The position numbers and the translations under genes are program-made. Below are positions 12,901-26,263 of a stretch of DNA of 64,000 nt, one piece after another. Within the stretch, counting starts at the first letter, position 1, and each line of letters opens with the position of its first letter. Source of the DNA: Archivesica marissinica. Taxonomy: Eukaryota; Mollusca; Bivalvia; Venerida; Vesicomyidae. The DNA is taken from positions 5,955,353-6,019,352 of the forward strand of contig CM026393.1 in assembly GCA_014843695.1 (NCBI GenBank), read 5' to 3'. The notes under the pieces were generated by a model. It worked only from the letters and a program-made list of their open reading frames with translations, did not search any database and was not told where the DNA came from.

Positions 12901-15900
12901 CGACGGAGACAATAGCGGTGCTTGAGGAGAGTAATCTGTGCCAACAGGCACCCGACGGAGACAATAGCGGTGCTTGAGGAGAGTAATCTGTGCCAACAGG
13001 CACCCGACGGAGACAATAGCGGTGCTTGAGGAGAGTAATCTGTGCCAACAGGCACCCGACGGAGACAATAGCGGTGCTTGAGGAGAGTAATCTGTGCCAA
13101 CAGGCACCCGACGGAGACAATAGCGGTGCTTGAGGAGAGTAATCTGTGCCAACAGGCACCTGACGGAGACAATAGCGGTGCTTGAGGAGAGTAATCTGTG
13201 CCAACGGGCACCTGACGGAGACAATAGCGGTGCTTGAGGAGAGTAATCTGTGCCAACAGGCACCGACGGAGACAATAGCGGTGCTTGAGGAGAGTAATCT
13301 GTGCCAACGGGCACTGACGGAGACAATAGCGGTGCTTGAGGAGAGTAATCTGTGCCAACGGGCACCTGACGGAGACAATAGCGGTGCTTGAGGAGAGTAA
13401 TCTGTGCCAACGGGCACCTGACGGAGACAATAGCGGTGTTTGAGGAGAGTAATCTGTGCCAACAGGCACCTGACGGAGACAATAGCGGTGCTTGAGGAGA
13501 GTAATCTGTGCCAACAGGCACCCGACGGAGACAATAGCGGTGCTTGAGGAGAGTAATCTGTGCCAACAGGAACCTGACGGAGACAATAGCGGTGCTTGAG
13601 GAGAGTAATCTGTGCCAACAGGCACCCGACGGAGACAATAGCGGTGCTTGAGGAGAGTAATCTGTGCCAACAGGCACCCGACGGAGACAATAGCGGTGCT
13701 TGAGGAGAGTAATCTGTGCCAACAGGCACCCGACGGAGACAATAGCGGTGCTTGAGGAGAGTAATCTGTGCCAACAGGCACCCGACGGAGACAATAGCGG
13801 TGCTTGAGGAGAGTAATCTGTGCCAACAGGCACCCGACGGAGACAATAGCGGTGCTTGAGGAGAGTAATCTGTGCCAACAGGCACCCGACGGAGACAATA
13901 GCGGTGCTTGAGGAGAGTAATCTGTGCCAACAGGCACCCGACGGAGACAATAGCGGTGCTTGAGGAGAGTAATCTGTGCCAACAGGCACCCGGCGGAGAC
14001 AATAGCGGTGTTTGAGGAGAGTAATCTGTGCCAACAGGCACCCGACGGAGACAATAGCGGTGCTTGAGGAGAGAAATCTGTGCCAACGGGCACATGACGG
14101 AGACAATAGCGATGCTTGAGGAGAGTAATCTGTGCCAACGGGCACATGACGGAGACAATAGCGATGCTTGAGGAGAGTAATCTGTGTCAACAGGATCCTG
14201 GCGGAGACAATAGCGGTGCTTGAGGAGAGTAATCTGTGCCAACAGGCACCCGACGGAGACAATAGCGGTGCTTGAGGAGAGTAATCTGTGTCAACGGGCA
14301 CCTGACGGAGACAATAGCGGTGCTTGAGGAGAATAATCTGTGCCAACGGGCACCTGACGGAGACAATAGCGGTGTTTGAGGAGAGTAATCTGTGCCAACG
14401 GGCACCTGACGGAGACAATAGCGGTGCCTGAGGAGAGTAATCTGTGCCAACAGGCACCCGACGGAGACAATAGCGGTGTTTGAGGAGAGTAATCTGTGTC
14501 AACAGGATCCTGACGGAGACAATAGCGGTGCTTGAGGAGAGTTATCTGTGCCAACAGGACCCTGACGGAGACAATAGCGGTGCTTGAGGAGAGTAATCTG
14601 TGCCAACAGGCACCCGACGGAGACAATAGCGGTGCTTGAGGAGAGTAATCTGTGCCAACAGGCACCCGACGGAGACAATAGCGGTGCTTGAGGAGAGTAA
14701 TCTGTGCCAACAGGCACCTGACGGAGACAATAGCGGTGCTTGAGGAGAGTAATCTGTGCCAACAGGCACCTGACGGAGACAATAGCGGTGTTTGAGGAGA
14801 GTAATCTGTGCCAACAGGCACCTGACGGAGACAATAGCGGTGCTTGAGGAGAGTAATCTGTGCCAACAGGCACCCGACGGAGACAATAGCGGTGCTTGAG
14901 GAGAGTAATCTGTGCCAACAGGCACCCGACGGAGACAATAGCGGTGCTTGAGGAGAGTAATCTGTGCCAACAGGCACCTGACGGAGACAATAGCGGTGCT
15001 TGAGGAGAGTAATCTGTGCCAACGGGCACCTGACGGAGACAATAGCGGTGTTTGAGGAGAGTAATCTGTGCCAACGGGCACCTGACGGAGACAATAGCGG
15101 TGCTTGAGGAGAATAATCTGTGCCAACGGGCACCTGACGGAGACAATAGCGGTGTTTGAGGAGAGTAATCTGTGCCAACGGGCACCTGACGGAGACAATA
15201 GCGGTGCCTGAGGAGAGTAATCTGTGCCAACAGGCACCCGACGGAGACAATAGCGGTGTTTGAGGAGAGTAATCTGTGTCAACAGGATCCTGACGGAGAC
15301 AATAGCGGTGCTTGAGGAGAGTTATCTGTGCCAACAGGACCCTGACGGAGACAATAGCGGTGCTTGATGAGAGTTATCTGTGCCAACAGGATCCTGACGG
15401 AGACAATAGCGATGTTTGAGGAGAGTAATCTGTGCCAACAGGCACCTGACGGAGACAATAGCGGTGCTTGAGGAGAGTAATCTGTGCCAACAGGCACCCG
15501 ACGGAGACAATAGCGGTGCTCGAGGAGAGTAATCTGTGCCAACAGGCACCCGACGGAGACAATAGCGGTGCTTGAGGAGAGTAATCTGTGCCAACAGGCA
15601 CCCGACGGAGACAATAGCGGTGCTCGAGGAGAGTAATCTGTACCAACAGGCACCTGACGGAGACAATAGCGGTGCTTGAGGAGAGTTATCTGTGCCAACA
15701 GGACCCTGACGGAGACAATAGCGGTGNNNNNNNNNNNNNNNNNNNNNNNNNNNNNNNNNNNNNNNNNNNNNNNNNNNNNNNNNNNNNNNNNNNNNNNNNN
15801 NNNNNNNNNNNNNNNNNNNNNNNNNNNNNNNNNNNNNNNNNNNNNNNNNNNNNNNNNNNNNNNNNNNNNNNNNNNNNNNNNNNNNNNNNNNNNNNNNNNN

Positions 15901-18900
15901 NNNNNNNNNNNNNNNNNNNNNNNNNNNNNNNNNNNNNNNNNNNNNNNNNNNNNNNNNNNNNNNNNNNNNNNNNNNNNNNNNNNNNNNNNNNNNNNNNNNN
16001 NNNNNNNNNNNNNNNNNNNNNNNNNNNNNNNNNNNNNNNNNNNNNNNNNNNNNNNNNNNNNNNNNNNNNNNNNNNNNNNNNNNNNNNNNNNNNNNNNNNN
16101 NNNNNNNNNNNNNNNNNNNNNNNNNNNNNNNNNNNNNNNNNNNNNNNNNNNNNNNNNNNNNNNNNNNNNNNNNNNNNNNNNNNNNNNNNNNNNNNNNNNN
16201 NNNNNNNNNNNNNNNNNNNNNNNNNNNNNNNNNNNNNNNNNNNNNNNNNNNNNNNNNNNNNNNNNNNNNNNNNNNNNNNNNNNNNNNNNNNNNNNNNNNN
16301 NNNNNNNNNNNNNNNNNNNNNNNNNNNNNNNNNNNNNNNNNNNNNNNNNNNNNNNNNNNNNNNNNNNNNNNNNNNNNNNNNNNNNNNNNNNNNNNNNNNN
16401 NNNNNNNNNNNNNNNNNNNNNNNNNNNNNNNNNNNNNNNNNNNNNNNNNNNNNNNNNNNNNNNNNNNNNNNNNNNNNNNNNNNNNNNNNNNNNNNNNNNN
16501 NNNNNNNNNNNNNNNNNNNNNNNNNNNNNNNNNNNNNNNNNNNNNNNNNNNNNNNNNNNNNNNNNNNNNNNNNNNNNNNNNNNNNNNNNNNNNNNNNNNN
16601 NNNNNNNNNNNNNNNNNNNNNNNNNNNNNNNNNNNNNNNNNNNNNNNNNNNNNNNNNNNNNNNNNNNNNNNNNNNNNNNNNNNNNNNNNNNNNNNNNNNN
16701 NNNNNNNNNNNNNNNNNNNNNNNNNNTTGAGGAGAGTAATCTGTGTCAACAGGATCCTGACGGAGACAATAGCGGTGCTTGAGGAGAGTTATCTGTGCCA
16801 ACAGGACCCTGACGGAGACAATAGCGGTGCTTGAGGAGAGTAATCTGTGCCAACAGGCACCCGACGGAGACAATAGCGGTGCTTGAGGAGAGTAATCTGT
16901 GCCAACAGGCACCCGACGGAGACAATAGCGGTGCTTGAGGAGAGTAATCTGTGTCAACGGGCACCTGACGGAGACAATAGCGGTGCTTGAGGAGAGTAAT
17001 CTGTGCCAACAGGCACCCGACGGAGACAATAGCGGTGTTTGAGGAGAGTAATCTGTGCCAACAGGCACCTGACGGAGACAATAGCGGTGCTTGAGGAGAG
17101 TAATCTGTGCCAACAGGCACCCGACGGAGACAATAGCGGTGCTTGAGGAGAGTAATCTGTGCCAACAGGCACCCGACGGAGACAATAGCGGTGCTTGAGG
17201 AGAGTAATCTGTGCCAACAGGCACCCGACGGAGACAATAGCGGTGCTTGAGGAGAGTAATCTGTGCCAACAGGCACCCGGCGGAGACAATAGCGGTGTTT
17301 GAGGAGAGTAATCTGTGTCAACAGGATCCTGACGGAGACAATAGCGGTGCTTGAGGAGAGTTATCTGTGCCAACAGGACCTTGACGGAGACAATAGCGGT
17401 GCTTGATGAGAGTTATCTGTGCCAACAGGATCCTGACGGAGACAATAGCGATGTTTGAGGAGAGTAATCTGTGTCAACGGGCACCTGACGGAGAAAATAG
17501 CGGTGTTTGAGGAGAGTAATCTGTGCCAACAGGCACCCGACGGAGACAATAGCGGTGCTCGAGGAGAGTAATCTGTGCCAACAGGCACCTGACGGAGACA
17601 ATAGCGGTGCTTGAGGAGAGTAATCTGTGCCAACAGGCACCCGACGGAGACAATAGCGGTGCTCGAGGAGAGTAATCTGTGCCAACAGGTACCCGACGGA
17701 GACAATAGCGGTGCTTGAGGAGAGTAATATGTGCCAACAGGCACCCGACGGAGACAATAGCGATGCTTGAGTAGAGTAATCTGTGCCAACAGGCACCCGA
17801 CGGAGACAATAGCGGTGCTTGAGGAGAGTAATCTGTGCCAACAGGCACCCGGCCGAGACAATAGCGGTGTTTGAGGAGAGTAATCTGTGCCAACAGGCAC
17901 CCGGCGGAGACAATAGCGGTGTTTGAGGAGAGTAATCTATGCCAACAGGCACCCGACGGAGACAATAGCGGTGCTTGAGGAGAGAAATCTGTGTCAACAG
18001 GATCCTGACGGAGACAATAGCGGTGTTTGAGGAGAGTAATCTGTGCCAACAGGCACCTGACGGAGACAATAGCCGTGTTTGAGGAGAGTAATCTGTGCCA
18101 ACAGGCACCCGACGGAGACAATAGCGGTGCTTGAGGAGAGTAATCTGTGCCAACAGGCACCCGACGGAGACAATAGCGGTGCTTGAGGAGAGAAATATGT
18201 GTCAACAGGATCCTGAAGGAGACAATAGCTGTGTTTGAGGAGAGTAATCTGTGCCAACGGGCACCTGACGGAGACAATAGCGGTGCTTGAGGAGAATAAT
18301 CTGTGCAACGGGCACCTGACGGAGACAATAGCGGTGTTTGAGGAGAGTAATCTGTGCCAACGGGCACCTGACGGAGACAATAGCGGTGCTTGAGGAGAGT
18401 AATCTGTGCCAACAGGCACCTGACGGAGACAATAGCGGTGTTTGAGGAGAGTAATCTGTGTCAACAGGCACCTGACGGAGACAATAGCGGTGCTTGAGGA
18501 GAGTAATCTGTGCCAACAGGCACCCGACGGAGACAATAACGGTGCTTGATGAGAGTTATCTGTGCCAACAGGATCCTGACGGAGACAATAGCGATGTTTG
18601 AGGAGAGTAATCTGTGCCAACGGGCACCTGACGGAGACAATAGCGGTGTTTGAGGAGAGTAATCTGTGTCAACGGGCACCTGACGGAGACAATAGCGGTG
18701 CCTGAGGAGAGTAATCTGTGCCAACAGGCACCCGACGGAGACAATAGCGGTGTTTGAGGAGAGTAATCTGTGCCAACAGGATCCTGACGGAGACAATAGC
18801 GGTGCTTGAGGAGAGTAACATGTGCCAACAGGCACCCGACGGAGACAATAGTGATGCTTGAGTAGAGTAATCTGTGCCAACAGGCACCCGACGGAGACAA

Positions 18901-21900
18901 TAGCGGTGCTTGAGGAGAGTAATCTGTGCCAACAGGCACCCGACGGAGACAATAGCGGTGCTTGAGGAGAGTAATCTGTGCCAACAGGCACCCGGCGGAG
19001 ACAATAGCGGTGTTTGAGGAGAGTAATCTGTGTCAACAGGATCCTGACGGAGACAATAGCGGTGCTTGAGGAGAGTTATCTGTGCCAACAGGACCCTGAC
19101 GGAGACAATAGCGGTGCCTGATGAGAGTTATCTGTGCCAACAGGATCCTGACGGAGACAATAGCGGTGCTCGAGGAGAGTAATCTGTGCCAACAGGCACC
19201 TGACGGAGACAATAGCGGTGCTTGAGGAGAGTAATCTGTGCCAACAGGCACCCGACGGAGACAATAGCGGTGCTCGAGGAGAGTAATCTGTGCCAACAGG
19301 TACCCGACGGAGACAATAGCGGTGCTTGAGGAGAGTAATATGTGCCAACAGGCACCCGACGGAGACAATAGCGATGCTTGAGTAGAGTAATCTGTGCCAA
19401 CAGGCACCCGACGGAGACAATAGCGGTGCTTGAGGAGAGTAATCTGTGCCAACAGGCACCCGGCGGAGACAATAGCGGTGTTTGAGGAGAGTAATCTGTG
19501 CCAACAGGCACCCGACGGAGACAATAGCGGTGCTTGAGGAGAGTAATCTGTGCCAACAGGCACCCGACGGAGACAATAGCGGTGCTTGAGGAGAGTAATC
19601 TGTGCCAACAGGAACCTGACGGAGACAATAGCGGTGTTTGAGGAGAGTAATCTGTGCCAACAGGCACCTGACGGAGACAATAGCGGTGTTTGAGGAGAGT
19701 AATCTGTGTCAACAGGCACCCGACGGAGACAATAGCGGTGCTTGAGGAGAGTAATCTGTGCCAACAGGCACCCGACGGAGACAATAGCGGTGCTTGAGGA
19801 GAGAAATCTGTGTCAACAGGATCCTGACGGAGACAATAGCTGTGTTTGAGGAGAGTAATCTGTGCCAACGGGCACCTGACGGAGACAATAGCGGTGCTTG
19901 AGGAGAATAATCTGTGCCAACGGGCACCTGACGGAGACAATAGCGGTGTTTGAGGAGAGTAATCTGTGCCAACGGGCACCTGACGGAGACAATAGCGGTG
20001 CTTGAGGAGAATAATCTGTGCCAACGGGCACCTGACGGAGACAATAGCGGTGTTTGAGGAGAGTAATCTGTGCCAACGGGCACCTGACGGAGACAATAGC
20101 GGTGCCTGAGGAGAGTAATCTGTGCCAACAGGCACCCGACGGAGACAATAGCGGTGTTTGAGGAGAGTAATCTGTGTCAACAGGATCCTGACGGAGACAA
20201 TAGCGGTGCTTGAGGAGAGTTATCTGTGCCAACAGGACCCTGACGGAGACAATACGGTGCTTGATGAGAGTTATCTGTGCCAACAGGATCCTGACGGAGA
20301 CAATAGCGATGTTTGAGGAGAGTAATCTGTGTCAACGGGCACCTGACGGAGACAATAGCGGTGTTTGAGGAGAGTAATCTGTGCCAACAGGCACCCGACG
20401 GAGACAATAGCGGTGCTCGAGGAGAGTAATCTGTGCCAACAGGCACCTGACGGAGACAATAGCGGTGCTTGAGGAGAGTAATCTGTGCCAACAGGCACCC
20501 GACGGAGACAATAGCGGTGCTTGAGGAGAGAAATCTGTGTCAACAGGATCCTGACGGAGACAATAGCTGTGTTTGAGGAGAGTAATCTGTGCCAACGGGC
20601 ACCTGACGGAGACAATAGCGGTGCTTGAGGAGAATAATCTGTGCCAACGGGCACCTGACGGAGACAATAGCGGTGTTTGAGGAGAGTAATCTGTGCCAAC
20701 GGGCACCTGACGGAGACAATAGCGGTGCTTGAGGAGAATAATCTGTGCCAACGGGCACCTGACGGAGACAATAGCGGTGTTTGAGGAGAGTAATCTGTGT
20801 CAACGGGCACCTGACGGAGACAATAGCGGTGCCTGAGGAGAGTAATCTGTGCCAACAGGCACCCGACGGAGACAATAGCGGTGTTTGAGGAGAGTAATCT
20901 GTGTCAACAGGATCCTGACGGAGACAATAGCGGTGCTTGAGGAGAGTTATCTGTGCCAACAGGACCCTGACGGAGACAATAACGGTGCTTGATGAGAGTT
21001 ATCTGTGCCAACAGGATCCTGACGGAGACAATAGCGATGTTTGAGGAGAGTAATCTGTGTCAACGGGCACCTGACGGAGACAATAGCGGTGTTTGAGGAG
21101 AGTAATCTGTGCCAACAGGCACCCGACGGAGACAATAGCGGTGCTCGAGGAGAGTAATCTGTGCCAACAGGCACCTGACGGAGACAATAGCGGTGCTTGA
21201 GGAGAGTAATCTGTGCCAACAGGCACCCGACGGAGACAATAGCGGTGCTCGAGGAGAGTAATCTGTGCCAACAGGCACCCGACGGAGACAATAGCGGTGC
21301 TTGAGGAGAGTAATATGTGCCAACAGGCACCCGACGGAGACAATAGCGATGCTTGAGTAGAGTAATCTGTGCCAACAGGCACCCGACGGAGACAATAGCG
21401 GTGCTTGAGGAGAGTAATCTGTGCCAACAGGCACCCGGCGGAGACAATAGCGGTGTTTGAGGAGAGTAATCTGTGCCAACAGGCACCCGGCGGAGACAAT
21501 AGCGGTGTTTGAGGAGAGTAATCTATGCCAACAGGCACCCGACGGAGACAATAGCGGTGCTTGAGGAGAGAAATCTGTGTCAACAGGATCCTGACGGAGA
21601 CAATAGCGGTGTTTGAGGAGAGTAATCTGTGTCAACAGGATCCTGGCGGAGACAATAGCGGTGCTTGAGGAGAGTAATCTGTGTCAACAGGATCCTGGCG
21701 GAGACAATAGCGGTGCTTGAGGAGAGTAATCTGTGTCAACAGGATCCTGGCGGAGACAATAGCGGTGCTTGAGGAGAGTAATCTGTGCCAACGGGCACCT
21801 GACGGAGACAATAGCGGTGCCTGAGGAGAGTAATCTGTGCCAACAGGCACCCGACGGAGACAATAGCGGTGTTTGAGGAGAGTAATCTGTGTCAACAGGA

Positions 21901-23925
21901 TCCTGACGGAGACAATAGCGGTGCTTGAGGAGAGTTATCTGTGCCAACAGGACCCTGACGGAGACAATAGCGGTGCTTGAGGAGAGTAATCTGTGCCAAC
22001 AGGCACCCGACGGAGACAATAGCGGTGTTTGAGGAGAGTGATCTGTGTCAACAGGCACCCGACGGAGACAATAGCGGTGCTTGAGGAGAGTAATCTGTGC
22101 CAACAGGCACCCGGCGGAGACAATAGCGGTGTTTGAGGAGAGTAATCTGTGCCAACAGGCACCCGGCGGAGACAATAGCGGTGCTTGAGGAGAGTAATCT
22201 GTGCCAACAGGCACCCGGCGGAGACAATAGCGGTGTTTGAGGAGAGTAATCTGTGCCAACAGGCACCCGACGGAGACAATAGCGGTGCTTGAGGAGAGTA
22301 ATCTGTGCCAACAGGCACCCGGCGGAGACAATAGCGGTGTTTGAGGAGAGAAATCTGTGTCAACAGGATCCTGGCGGAGACAATAGCGGTGTTTGAGGAG
22401 AGTAATCTGTGTCAACAGGATCCTGGCGGAGACAATAGCGGTGCTTGAGGAGAGTAATCTGTGTCAACAGGATCCTGACGGAGACAATAGCGGTGCTTGA
22501 GGAGAGTAATCTGTGCCAACAGGATCCTGACGGAGACAATAGCGATGCTTGAGGAGAGTAATCTGTGTCAACAGGATCCAGACGGAGACAATAGCGGTGC
22601 TTGAGGAGAGTAATCTGTGCCAACAGGCACCCGACGGAGACAATAGCGGTGCTTGAGGAGAGTAATCTGTGCCAACAGGCACCCGACGGAGACAATAGCG
22701 GTGCTTGAGGAGAGTAATCTGTGCCAACAGGCACCCGACGGAGACAATAGCGGTGCTTGAGGAGAGTAATCTGTGCCAACAGGCACCCGACGGAGACAAT
22801 AGCGGTGCTTGAGGAGAGTAATCTGTGCCAACAGGCACCCGACGGAGACAATAGCGGTGCTTGAGGAGAGTAATCTGTGCCAACAGGCACCCGGCGGAGA
22901 CAATAGCGGTGTTTGAGGAGAGTAATCTGTGCCAACAGGCACCCGGCGGAGACAATAGCGATGCTTGAGGAGAGTAATCTGTGCCAACAGGCACCCGACG
23001 GAGACAATAGCGGTGTTTGAGGAGAGTAATCTGTGCCAACAGGCACCCGACGGAGACAATAGCGGTGCTTGAGGAGAGTAATCTGTGCCAACAGGCACCC
23101 GGCGGAGACAATAGCGGTGTTTGAGGAGAGTAATCTGTGCCAACAGGCACCCGACGGAGACAATAGCGGTGCTTGAGGAGAGAAATCTGTGTCAACAGGA
23201 TCCTGACGGAGACAATAGCGGTGATTGAGGAGAGTTATCTGTGCCAACAGGCACCTGACGGAGACAATAGCGGTGTTTGAGGGGAGTAATCTGTGCCAAC
23301 AGGCACCTGACGGAGACAATAGCGGTGCCTGATGAGAGTAATCTGTGCCAACAGGCACCCGACGGAGACAATAGCGGTGCTTGAGGAGAGTAATCTGTGC
23401 CAACAGGCACCTGACGGAGACAATAGCGGTATTTGAGGAGAGTAATCTGTGCCAACGGGCACCGGACGGAGACAATATCGGTGTTTGAGGAGAGTAATCT
23501 GTGCCAAGAGGCACCCGACGGAGACAATAGCTGTGTTTGAGGAGAGTAATCTGTGCCAACAGGATCCTGACGGAGACAATAGCGGTGTTTGAGGAGAGTT
23601 ATCTGTGCCAACAGGCACCTGACGGAGACAATAGCTGTGTTTGAGGAAAGTAATCTGTGCCAACAGGCACCCGATGGAGACACTAGCGGTGTTTGAGGAG
23701 AGTAATCTGTGCCAACAGGATCCTGACGGAGACAATAGCTGTGTTTGAGGAGAGAAATCTGTGCCAACAGGATCCTGACGGAGACAATAGCGGTGTTTGA
23801 GGAGAGTAATCTGTGTCAACAGGATCCTTACGGAGACAATAGCGGTGCCTGAGGAGAGTAATCCGTTCCATCAGGCACCTGACGGAGACAATAGCGGTGC
23901 TTTAGTAGAGTAATCTGTGCCAACC
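3961..23925. repeat. Giant 52-bp minisatellite/satellite array, about 380 units
   Basis: Each unit reads in order GTGCCAACAGGCACCCGACG, GAGACAATAGCGGTGCTTGA, GGAGAGTAATCT. The usual variants are AGGATCCTG or GGGCACCTG in place of AGGCACCCG, GTGTCAAC for GTGCCAAC, GATGCTTG for GGTGCTTG, and GTTATCT or AAATCT at the end. Variant units occur in recurrent orders, so the array has higher-order structure. Most units contain a short inverted repeat (GTGCC, four-base loop, GGCAC). On the minus strand the unit lacks stops in all three frames; because 52 is not a multiple of 3 this gives spurious ORFs of up to about 850 codons with a 52-residue period. No gene is claimed here. A 1000-N gap lies inside, so the true length is unknown. 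Confidence 0.97.
15727..16726. other. Assembly gap of exactly 1000 N inside the 52-bp array
   Basis: The run of N starts in mid-unit and ends in mid-unit, with 52-bp repeat on both sides. A round length suggests a placeholder and not a measured size. Confidence 0.99.
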
Positions 23926-24310
23926 TGTACCGCCAACCGCTCTCAATGCTCAACTTGCCACCCTCTTTTGTCTAATCTCCAAGCAGTCTTTTATTTTAAC
24001 TCTTCACTGTACAGTGTACATACTACAACTTTTAATTCATTTCTTTCTATATGTGCACCCACCTGACAATACTGTTCAGTCTGTTGAACTTGGCCAGTAA
24101 CTGGTAGACGTAGAACGAACGCAAATTAATCAAATACAGGTTCCTACCGCCTCAGTGTAGAGTGAACATGTATCAACACTATTATTATCCAACGACTCTG
24201 GTGCATTGGAATATTCGTCTGTGCATTGTTTGTCAGCCCAGAGCCTGGATGCGTTAAGTCGTCCTTCCAGCACCTCAGATACAGCATATATGAGTGGTTC
24301 GTATGTGTGT
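23926..24310. other. Unique spacer after the 52-bp array
   Basis: The array ends at GTAATCTGTGCCAACC and gives way to AT-rich unique sequence. No ORF, RNA gene or repeat was recognised. Confidence 0.5.
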
Positions 24311-24584
24311 TTTACGTTTATTTATTGTGGCTACCGGTTGCCCATATGAGTGACGCCTCCTGAAGATTTTAGATTTTGGAGGATAGTGCATGATACATAC
24401 AGAGACCAATTCCAGAATCTCCTCTGGTTCTTTTACGTGCACGGTGTAAAGCACCGACACGAGACCTCGGTTGAACGTCCCATCTGAAAGACTGTTACTT
24501 TTATTAGGGTCAGACGGGGGATCGAACCTGCGATCCCTGCATTACCAGTCCAGCGTGTTACCACTGGACTACAGATCCGTCTGT
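24311..24584 (-). mobile_element. tRNA-derived SINE, family A, copy 1
   Basis: On the minus strand it begins with a tRNA-like head holding an A box (TGTAGTCCAGTGG) and a B box (GGTTCGATCCC). A body with CGAGGTCTCGTGTCGG and a CCAAAATCTAAAA stretch follows, and then a tail near ATAAACGTAAAA. The same modules recur at 25874-26129 and 29616-29890. The three copies share the same orientation. Pol III transcription of an intact source copy is inferred from the boxes. Confidence 0.8.
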
Positions 24585-25474
24585 TATGAGTGATTTGATT
24601 TGTACAGTGTAATAAATACGTGTCCACTTAGTTGACGCTAGAATAAATTTGCAGATGATTTAGTTTAGTTCTCTCCATTTAGAGAAATAATAGCGCATAT
24701 ATAAAGAAACATTAACAGTAATATTACAAAACCGGAATACTGGATTGGTACATTTATTTAAGCCACAGATAGTGAGCAATTCTCCCTCCAGCGTAGCATT
24801 TGTGCTTATGAATACGCATTCCGTACAAGTTAGAAATATCTCAAACAAGATAGTTTAAAAGGTTTATCTAGCCATACAAATTTTCTAATTAAAAGGGTGG
24901 ATCACCACCTTTGATACGTTACCATTTAGTATTTAGATACTAAATATTTCTAATTAACGCCATTGACAAAATAAAAATGTTTGACTCTCCGTGGATCCCC
25001 AATTCTTTAAATTTCTTGTACCAATGAAAAGAAGACAATTGATCAGTTCACGATCTCCTCTACTAGGCCTATATTGCTCCAGAAAATCGAATAATTCTCT
25101 ATCTCAACAATAATAGTACTATAATGTTTAGTATTTGCAACATATCATGTTATTCAAGCCTCGTAAATATGTGTTATCGTAAACCTCATTCTTTCACGTA
25201 TGCATGTGAAATGAGAAAATACAATGTGTTTTGACTTGACTTGACTTGACTAGACAGTAAATCTATTGTTCTTCTAGCCACGTAACCCTATTTGTAAGTG
25301 AAGTTGAAACAGATACAATACAATACATACTTCAGATAACAAACAACCCACTCAATTCAATTGGAACCATAATTTCACAAACGTTTGGAGAACAACAATA
25401 AGTATAATAAAAGTGTATGTAGTACTTATAGTTATCGGACTATGGTATTTATATTACACTACCCGGAAAAACAA
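24585..25474. other. AT-rich intergenic stretch
   Basis: No coding signal was seen. It includes a short TTGAC microsatellite (about 25231-25250) and the solitary inverted unit of the 45/48-bp repeat listed separately at 25250-25291. Confidence 0.5.
25250..25291 (-). repeat. Solitary, inverted unit of the 45/48-bp array found at 28301-29124
   Basis: The minus strand reads ATAGGGTTACGTGGCTAGAA and then GAACAATAGATTTACTGTCT, which matches the AGAAGAA-containing (48-bp) form of the downstream array almost exactly. It is a single copy about 3 kb away and in the opposite orientation. Confidence 0.8.
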
Positions 25475-25714
25475 TTAACCCTTTCAACACCACATACCTC
25501 TAAATAGGCTTACAAAATGTGTAGATCCAGATGAGCTCGTTTCACGAGCCGTCTCATCAGGATCTGCACTTTTTGCCAGTGATATGACTATTTTTAGACA
25601 AAAATTACCCATTTTGATAAATGAACTGGTCCAAATGTGATTTTCTGATTCATTTATTGGTTTATGAATATCATGGACCAGTCCATGTGAGTTACTTGGT
25701 GTTGAATGGGTTAC
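25475..25714 (-). mobile_element. TTAA-flanked MITE, family P1 (piggyBac-like), copy 1
   Basis: The left end is TTAA followed by CCCTTTCAACACCA. The right end is TGGTGTTGAATGGG followed by TTAC, a mutated TTAA. Inside is a long imperfect hairpin around GATCCAGATGAGC and GTCTCATCAGGATC. TTAA target sites plus termini that begin CCC are typical of the piggyBac superfamily, and the absence of an ORF fits a non-autonomous derivative. Confidence 0.8.
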
Positions 25715-25873
25715 GCACGCTGAGAAAAAAAACACAGAAATGTTGTTGAAAACAATGTAGAGCTATTTGTCCATAACATTACTGGCATACAAGCAGCGGT
25801 GATCAGATAGAAACCGCACACAATGACATATGCTATGATTACACTGTAATATAACTAAGACATAACGTTTGGT

Positions 25874-26129
25874 GCTTTACGTTTATTTATCGTCGCTACC
25901 GGATACCCATATCAGCGACGCCTCCTGAAGAGATTAGTCATTTTAGATTTTTGGAGGATAGTCTCCCCTGGTTCTTTTACGTTTTTACGTGCACGGTGTA
26001 CAGCACCGACACGAGACCTCGGTTTAAAGTCCCATCTGAAAGACTGTTTATTTTATTAGGGCCAGACGGGGGATCGATCCCTGGATTACCAGTCCAACGT
26101 GTTAACCACTGGACTACAGATCAGTCTGT
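25874..26129 (-). mobile_element. tRNA-derived SINE, family A, copy 2
   Basis: The module order is as in copy 1: tRNA-like head at the right end, CGAGGTCTCGTGTCGG body, TTTACGTTTATTTATCG tail at the left. The B box region is damaged: the text reads GGATCGATCCCTGG, with the usual AACCTGC block deleted. Confidence 0.78.
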
Positions 26130-26263
26130 AAAACTGATTCCATTCTAACAACTAAGTGTTAAATACCAGCATTGTAGTGCGATATGCATGACGATTCCAT
26201 GGTAAGAGTCGCTTGTAATGTAACACTTAGTATATTGACGATTTCATGGTAACTACTACCTAC

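Noticed and set aside
3819..23871. Dozens of long minus-strand open frames (up to about 848 codons) in the 52-bp array
   Set aside because: They arise because the unit has no stop in any minus-strand frame and its length is not a multiple of 3. The translations are only a 52-residue tandem peptide, overlap in all frames, and end at indels. No start context, domain or codon signal supports a protein.
3961..23925. CRISPR array
   Set aside because: Units are contiguous with no unique spacers of constant length, no cas genes are present, and the context is eukaryotic.
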